DNA from: Spongospora subterranea
Lineage: Eukaryota > Endomyxa > Phytomyxea > Plasmodiophorida > Plasmodiophoridae
Reading direction: 5' to 3'
DNA length: 25,990 bases
Assembly: GCA_900404475.1 (NCBI GenBank)
Contig: OUQQ01000252.1
Span: forward strand, 1 to 25,990
The notes below the pieces were generated by a model that did not search any database, was not told the DNA's origin, and saw only the letters and a program-made list of their open reading frames with translations. The translations under genes and the position numbers were made by a program. Of the stretch, positions 20,463-25,990 are shown in pieces (positions within the stretch are counted from its first letter, which is position 1; each line of letters opens with the position of its first letter).

Positions 20463-21039
20463 CGTGTCAGACACATAAACTGCGGTACTGAACGGCGTCC
20501 GCTTTATGACGTGATATGAAACGCAGCTACAGCAGTGTTACAGCGAACACAGCGACAACCGCAAAATGGTGGTCATGCAGTTGAGATGATACAGGGATGT
20601 ACACTGTACTGTATATATAACTGATCAGGCCTTCAGGGCCCTCATTCAGGGGAGAAAACCAATATCGACAGCGTCATAGTGATAACGGGGAGATATATCA
20701 CACTACTATGGTTGGGAGAAACACACACAGATGTCGAACATATATCACGACATTGTCTGGGGAATCAGTAGGACGATTAGCCATTTCTTACAGGTGTCAT
20801 TGTACAACAATCTCGATTGAACAAGCTGAATATCGACGAAGATTATGTAGGGTACCACGTCAGCCTGTCAAATCACCAATGAGCAACGACCAAATTGGTC
20901 CAGGTGTAATCGAACGGTTGATCCAGTTCAAGGTGCTAGTTCGCGCACGCGCGTCAAAACATTTGACCCCGACTGTATCGGATGACGGAACGGGGTTCTT
21001 CATGAATGACGTCGGCGGATTAGCGCCATTCTCCTTATC
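20463..21039. promoter_or_regulatory. Divergent promoter region between MED23 and SOD2, with TATA-like site
   Basis: The two genes face away from each other with 577 bp between start codons. TATATATAA at 20612-20620 is a good TATA-like match, about 150 bp upstream of the MED23 ATG on its strand and about 420 bp upstream of the SOD2 ATG. A GC-rich near-palindrome (AGGCCTTCAGGGCCCT) lies just to its right at about 20629-20644. The 10-mer GAATGGCGCT occurs on the minus strand at 21022-21031, 8 bp before the SOD2 ATG. No gene is seen in the gap. Confidence 0.45.
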
Positions 21040-21940
21040 ATGTTGCGCTTCAATGGAAAGTGCCGACGCCTCGCCCATTCACTTCCGGCGCTACCATACG
21101 CGTATGAAGCCCTGGAACCCGTTATCAGCAAGCAGATCATGGAGCTGCACCACCAGAAGCACCATCAGACCTACGTCAACAACCTGAACGCCTTGTTAGA
21201 GACGGCGGCAAAAGACCCATTGCCGCTATCCATTCAAAAGCAGGCAGCCATTAAGGTGGGATTTTCTGGTCGTCTTGTTAGAACTATTCCAGCTCTGTTT
21301 TTACAAATCTGCAGTTCAATGGTGGTGGTCATCTAAACCACTCAATATTCTGGACCAATCTTGCACCGGTCAATGCAGGAGGAGGTCAGACGCCCACATC
21401 GGGCGCCCTGTACGACTCAATCACGGACACGTTTGGCGGATTCCCCGAGTTTATCAGCAAATTTAGCGCCCAGGCTGCCGCTGTTCAAGGGTCCGGTTGG
21501 GCTTGGCTCACCTACAGTATGTTGACTTGGATTAAACATTTCTTTTCCAAACTTATATAGTTGGTGGTGCTCAGACCAAACTTACAATAAACTGGAGATT
21601 GTGACCACCAGTAACCAGGACCCGATTGTGGCGCCTGCCGTTGTCCCAATCCTAGGGGTCGACGTCTGGGAACATGGTATATCTGCACTCAAACAATCTG
21701 TGTATATCTTTTTGTTGTTTTTCGCCTTTTCAAATACTGTTTTTTGAGCGCAAACCCCGTTCTTCGAAATAGCATTCAACAGTTCAATTCCACCTCCCGA
21801 GTTTGTTAAAGCTTCTGTTCTGTTCAGCCTATTACCTTGACTACAAGAATGCGCGTCCTGAGTACTTGAAACATCTGTGGAAAGTGGTTAATTGGGACAA
21901 TGTTGGTGAGCGCTTCGACGCAGCACAGACGTCGAGATGA
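21040..21940 (+). CDS. SOD2: Manganese superoxide dismutase, mitochondrial type
   Basis: Exons are 21040-21255, 21315-21516, 21575-21676 and 21828-21940; they sum to 633 nt (210 residues). Introns are 59, 58 and 151 nt. The enzyme dismutates superoxide to hydrogen peroxide and oxygen, in animals in the mitochondrial matrix. The first 12 residues ([12 protein letters not shown]) are basic and free of acidic residues, a short but plausible mitochondrial presequence, before the conserved start HSLPALPY. Metal ligands expected for the family are in place: His in LHHQKHH, His in NHSIFW, and Asp and His in the signature DVWEHAYY, which is created only by splicing intron 3. [16 protein letters not shown] and GSGWAWL support the Mn/tetrameric animal type. 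The C-terminus (NWDNVGERF) is complete, with TGA at 21938. An in-frame TGA precedes the ATG. Confidence 0.96.
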
Positions 21941-23490
21941 TCGCTACGGCTAGATGTCCCCGCTTCTGGTGTCAACAATTAAATTCGGGGTTTTCGGATT
22001 TTTCGTGGATCGTGGATTTTTTATTGCTGATAACCTCTGTTGTCAACGTGTACTCGGCACGAGCTTGCTTTCCATCGTCAATTTCATCGTCACACATCTG
22101 TGGAAGTAATTGGAGATCCCCTGTCCGCGACATATGAGAAAAACCGACTTCTGAGGATCTGAGGGTTAATAGTTTCTCCAAGCCTGGGAGCATTGCATGA
22201 ACAGTTGAACACTGCCAGTATTACATTGCGTCGTTCAGGCGAGATTGCCTGCCTGATCAACTGAGTCTCGCTAGAGTTCAGCACGTTGAATCGGTGCACT
22301 GTAAGCACTTGATCCTTGTAAGTCGTCTTCCAAGAATCAGTGCAATATCAGCCTCTCTTGCAGCTATTTGACAGCTGATTTCGACCGCTGGAGGGCTCAT
22401 TGCATTGTTCAGCGATGTCAATCAGAATAGCCGGATTCTTTACGAAGCTCGTTATCTCAAACCTAGGAGTTTGTGTCCGGATGACGAGAGATCGTCTGAT
22501 GTCCCTAGCGTAGATACGGGACTACAGACCTAACACGAAGGTGTTGCACAAAAGAAAACAGATTCTGAGAAGCGTGAATTGATGGACACAAAGTCGGTCG
22601 ATGATTATTCTCAACGGAACGATACGATCCCACACCATCAGAGAATCCAGCTAGGAGTTTTGGCAACTATAGCTCGTTGGAACATCGACCTTGTCCTAAC
22701 ACTATATTCTCCTTTGCCCAGGTCACCTCGGATCCATATTGTCCCCGACGGTAATGCCTTGACATTGTGTGCATTTGCTGTACTTCGACGCGATCAATCT
22801 TTTGATTCAAATGATCCATAAAATGTAGACAAATGTCAACCAATGCAGACAAATAATGAAAACAATTGTTCAAACTATAACATCAAGGCATTAAAAACGA
22901 AAGGTGGTCACAGCAACGGAATGCATTCAATAATGTGCAATTTCAAATGACAATCAAGATAACAAGATTTTAGGTAATTGCACATTCGAAGCGATTAAAA
23001 CGTTAGGAGCATTACCAGATATGACAGTACAACAACTTCGAAGGAAAAAATGAATATGATCGAGTCCCACAGCAGGGAAGAACAAAAAAAAACTAAAATA
23101 CTAAACTAGTCTTGATGCATATCTATCTACCTAGATATAAAGGAAGAATACGACAGACAATGGGATCACCTTTGCGCGAACAATAGCAGATTGTATGTTT
23201 AAGATCATGGTCATCATAATGAGGCAGGCAACGCAACCATTGACTGATTCAATTCTTTCAAACATTACAAGACAGCGTTTAATGAAAAAAAAAAACGATC
23301 TATGTACTAAAACCTCAATATCATGATCTATCATTGAGGTGAAGTCGCAGCCAGACACGACACAATATTGAGTTATTTCAAAAAATAATGAACTTATCAT
23401 GATATTTATACGAATCTTTGGTTTTCAAACGCGCCTTGAGAAAGATGACAGATCTTACAGAACCAGTGGTTACGAAGAACCAATCCTGCT
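21941..23490. other. Intergenic, no gene seen; AT-rich from about 22850
   Basis: This 1.55-kb stretch lies between the stop of SOD2 (plus) and the stop of the right-hand gene (minus). Open frames up to 80 codons exist at 22579-22821 (plus) and 22308-22090 (minus), but neither has matching splice sites or recognisable residues. From about 22850 to 23450 the sequence is AT-rich with A-runs (for example A10 near 23285) and looks non-coding. No RNA gene or inverted terminal repeat was recognised. Confidence 0.5.
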
Positions 23491-25990
23491 TTAGTCGCAA
23501 ATCAAGTGTTTCTTGACTTGAAGCAAAACTTCACTACTTGCTGATTCAAAGTCGTCGCCATAGCCACTAATGCTGTGCATTGCTTTATTCACCATTTTGA
23601 GAGTGGATCTTTGATAATCGAGGTGGCTGTGATTGGCCTTCGGTTGGTGAGCGTTTGCCTTCTTATGCTGTCGTATTGATACTTGATCTGTGGTTGTTGA
23701 GCTGAACCCGATTTTCGCGCCTGCACCTGGTGCACCCCTTTGTGCTTGGCTGAACGCCTCGTTAGACGGGACTGAGTACTATCATCTGCATTTGTTATCT
23801 GTCGCCCCGTACTGGAGCCGGAACTGAAAAGACAACGACGGTGCCTTGAACTGCAAAATTAAGTGTCGACCACTTCTTGGGAAGATCTTGTATTCTGTAG
23901 ATTGCTTATGGCTAATCGAGTTCGCTTGAATGAAACAAGATGCTTAAAATCCGACATGAGGGACGTGAAACGAGTGGCTTCATCTCTTGGATAAGTGATT
24001 CGAGCATATGCATTAGCGACAGCATCATATTGATCGTTTAATGCTTGTGGTTGGATCAGAACACTTTCTGACGGATATGCTGTGATTGAAGTTAGTCTAA
24101 CAAGGACCACTGGAAAACAATGAACGATGCCGGATTTGTCATCGAATAGAAAAGTTCCAATCTGTAAGCGTTTGGGCGGCGCGTACTTGATATAGTTTCG
24201 AGTATAATGATGTCGGCGATGAGTCAGTTCTGGAACGATTTCATGATGACGGTTGAATCGAAACTGAACTCGGTAGCGATCTGACTTTTCGGCCATTTCT
24301 GGTGCCCTCTCCGGACAGCACTCTTGAATGCGATATCTCCACAACAGTCATCGGGAGCGCGGGCTTCCTCAAACTGCAAATGTCTTCCAAAACAACAATT
24401 ATATGAAGGCGCATCCTGGTTAGCAATGTCATCATAGAGCAAAGGAACAACATTCAATTCGACTTACGTTATTGATACCATTGTCCAGAGCGGGAAGAGC
24501 CTAAACCACAGCTTTCTCTAATTTGCCAAAGTTCTGTACGACTTCCACCTCAGCATAAACATCTGATCCACTCCGTTGAATTGCAAGCGCTGGATCATAG
24601 GAGAAGGCGTTTCAAATAGTCAACAACGCTGACAATTGGGGATATTCTGGGGGATCCTTGAATAACGAACACCAGCAGGCCCTTCTTGTGTCGAGGAATA
24701 GGTTTCTGGTGAAACAACCAGTTTTGCTGGGTTTCGAACTCTGGTTAGCTGGCGATTGCGGCCCGCTATTAGTCGTCTGACGGAATGCCTTCCCGGGCTG
24801 ATATCGCAAGCTTTGATAATTCTAAGAGTTTCTGTCGAAAACATAATGAGCTGCACATGTTGTTTGTGTGTCAGACACTTTGACCCACCCAGCTATAGAT
24901 AATTCCAGGATTGTTTGACACACCCAATAAAGCGAACAATTGAACAATTCAGCACGGCTGGGACCATTTTTCAAGAGTGGTATAATTATTGCAGTGAATG
25001 GACATTCATCACATGAACTCTCGGGTGTGTCGAATTCAATGGAGGGAGTAATCCCCATTGACTTCCTTGGGTGTGTAAGACACTGTGCCAGCTTTCATAG
25101 TTGCAATGGAGCTGACTCGTTTTTTTTTTTTGGCCAGCATTGCTTCAATTTGACTGAGCTTTTTCAATACATCTTGGATTTTCTCGTATCTCTTTGTTGT
25201 CGCATGTGACATTCTTTCAGTTCCTTCTTGAATCGTTTGTTGTTGTTGTCGAAATCCTTAGCCCACTGTTTCGGGTAAGAGCTCAAACGCAAATACACGA
25301 CGGGATTGCCTTCAATTCTTTGATAAAGTTGAAGTTCACCTTCGGTCGCTGTCGAATATCTAGTTTGAAAGACTGTGTAGGATCATGACGACGAGACGGT
25401 AGTGCCCAAAAGTTCTTCACATTCATCACGCAAATCAGTCAGCTGTTGATCTCTCAAAGTCATGAGATATGAACCGTGTGTCCAAAGAGGTGGCGTTGGC
25501 GGCATTGACAGCAGGATTATTAGGATTCAGCGTTATGGATTCCGACAGCAACAAACGATTCAAGAACTGCACGGATTCCCACATGGTTGTGTTGAGATTT
25601 CTCGTCGAGTTTAATTTCCTGCGCTGGAATATGTGTTGCGCTTCGCCGTTTGCCAGGAAAACAACTCTTTCATGTATCCAATTGCATCCCCATTGGTGAA
25701 TGAGTTCTCACCCCGTGTTTGACAAACTTCTCGGGAGATTAAATTTAAGATCGGCTGCCACTGACGAAACCCCTGATCTCCTCCAAACTTGTATTTCCGT
25801 GTTGTGCACAGCATCACCTAAGTATGACAGCATACGAGAGCACGATGGCGGTACCAACTAAACGGGATCTTCGGTACACGAAGCTCAACAATCTTTTTGA
25901 ATCAATCGAGCCGATCGCAATAAGCAACGACCACTATTACAGGTTGTTGACGTTGAATCTACTCGCGTTCAAGCAAAGTATTCACGGCGA
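23491..25990 (-). CDS. Unrecognised multi-exon gene (5' part unresolved, probably continues off the right edge)
   Basis: I do not recognise the family. The clearest pieces, 5' to 3' on the minus strand, are LGDAVHNTEIQVWRRSGVSS near 25.75 kb, WAKDFDNNNKRFKKELKE near 25.25 kb, KKKRVSSIATMKAGTVSY near 25.1 kb, LLKNGPSRAELFNCSLYWVC near 24.95 kb, RVRNPAKLVVSPETYSSTQ near 24.7 kb, exon 24500-24468 (ALPALDNGINN), an exon starting at 24415 (DAPSYNCCFGRHLQFEEARA), an exon from 24161 to about 23868 (IGTFLFDDKSGIVHCFPVVL onward), and a probable last exon 23778-23491 ending in TAA. The best splice is the 52-nt intron 24467-24416 (GTAAGT...CTAACCAG), phase 0 on both sides. Frames change repeatedly and most joins here are ambiguous. 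Alternatives are a decayed gene or two adjacent genes. No signal peptide or catalytic motif is seen. Confidence 0.42.

Noticed and set aside
22579..22821. 80-codon plus-strand frame between SOD2 and the right-hand gene
   Set aside because: Short, with no family features, splice partners or regulatory context.
24721..24780. tRNA-like B-box (GTTCGAAACCC) on the minus strand
   Set aside because: The T-arm does not pair and no cloverleaf can be drawn; the sequence lies within a coding-like segment.
25020..25260. Frame changes near the A10 run taken as sequencing indels or pseudogene damage
   Set aside because: A 57-nt and a 73-nt GT-AG intron can explain the changes without errors, although this is not proven.

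Overview
This is a gene-dense stretch of eukaryotic nuclear DNA. Almost every gene is split by spliceosomal GT-AG introns, and exons recognisable by protein family can be joined in frame across them. The genes named with confidence are NUP214, UNC45 (TPR plus UCS form), MED23 and a mitochondrial-type Mn superoxide dismutase (SOD2). The gene set and the TPR-UCS architecture point to an animal or a close unicellular relative with a compact genome. I cannot name the species. All identifications come from reading the translated sequence and remembered family features; no database search was run.

Layout, left to right. Positions 1-2068 (minus): a secreted protein with a globular N-terminal part and a Gln/Pro/Gly-rich C-terminal part built on a 45-bp tandem repeat; it runs off the left edge. 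Positions 2069-3470: upstream DNA between divergent genes. Positions 3471-8445 (plus): NUP214 in eight exons (beta-propeller, coiled coil, acidic stretch, FG tail). Positions 8653-11588 (minus): UNC45 in four exons, convergent with NUP214. Positions 12316-12841 (minus): a small unrecognised two-exon gene, divergent from a RING-finger gene at 13031-14193 (plus). Positions 14667-20462 (minus): MED23 in about fifteen exons. Positions 21040-21940 (plus): SOD2 in four exons, divergent from MED23. Positions 21941-23490: no gene seen. Positions 23491-25990 (minus): an unrecognised multi-exon gene that probably continues past the right edge.

The genes do not form a pathway. They are mostly housekeeping functions: nuclear pore transport, myosin folding, RNA polymerase II transcription, mitochondrial superoxide removal and probable ubiquitin ligation. 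The strongest genome-wide signal is intron size: about half of the reconstructed introns are 50-59 nt, the rest about 65-265 nt, with donors that often conserve little beyond GT. Recognising this class resolves most apparent frameshifts in the window. The least explained parts are the secreted repeat protein, the gene at the right end, the gene at 12.3-12.8 kb, and a 10-mer (GAATGGCGCT) found four times near gene boundaries.
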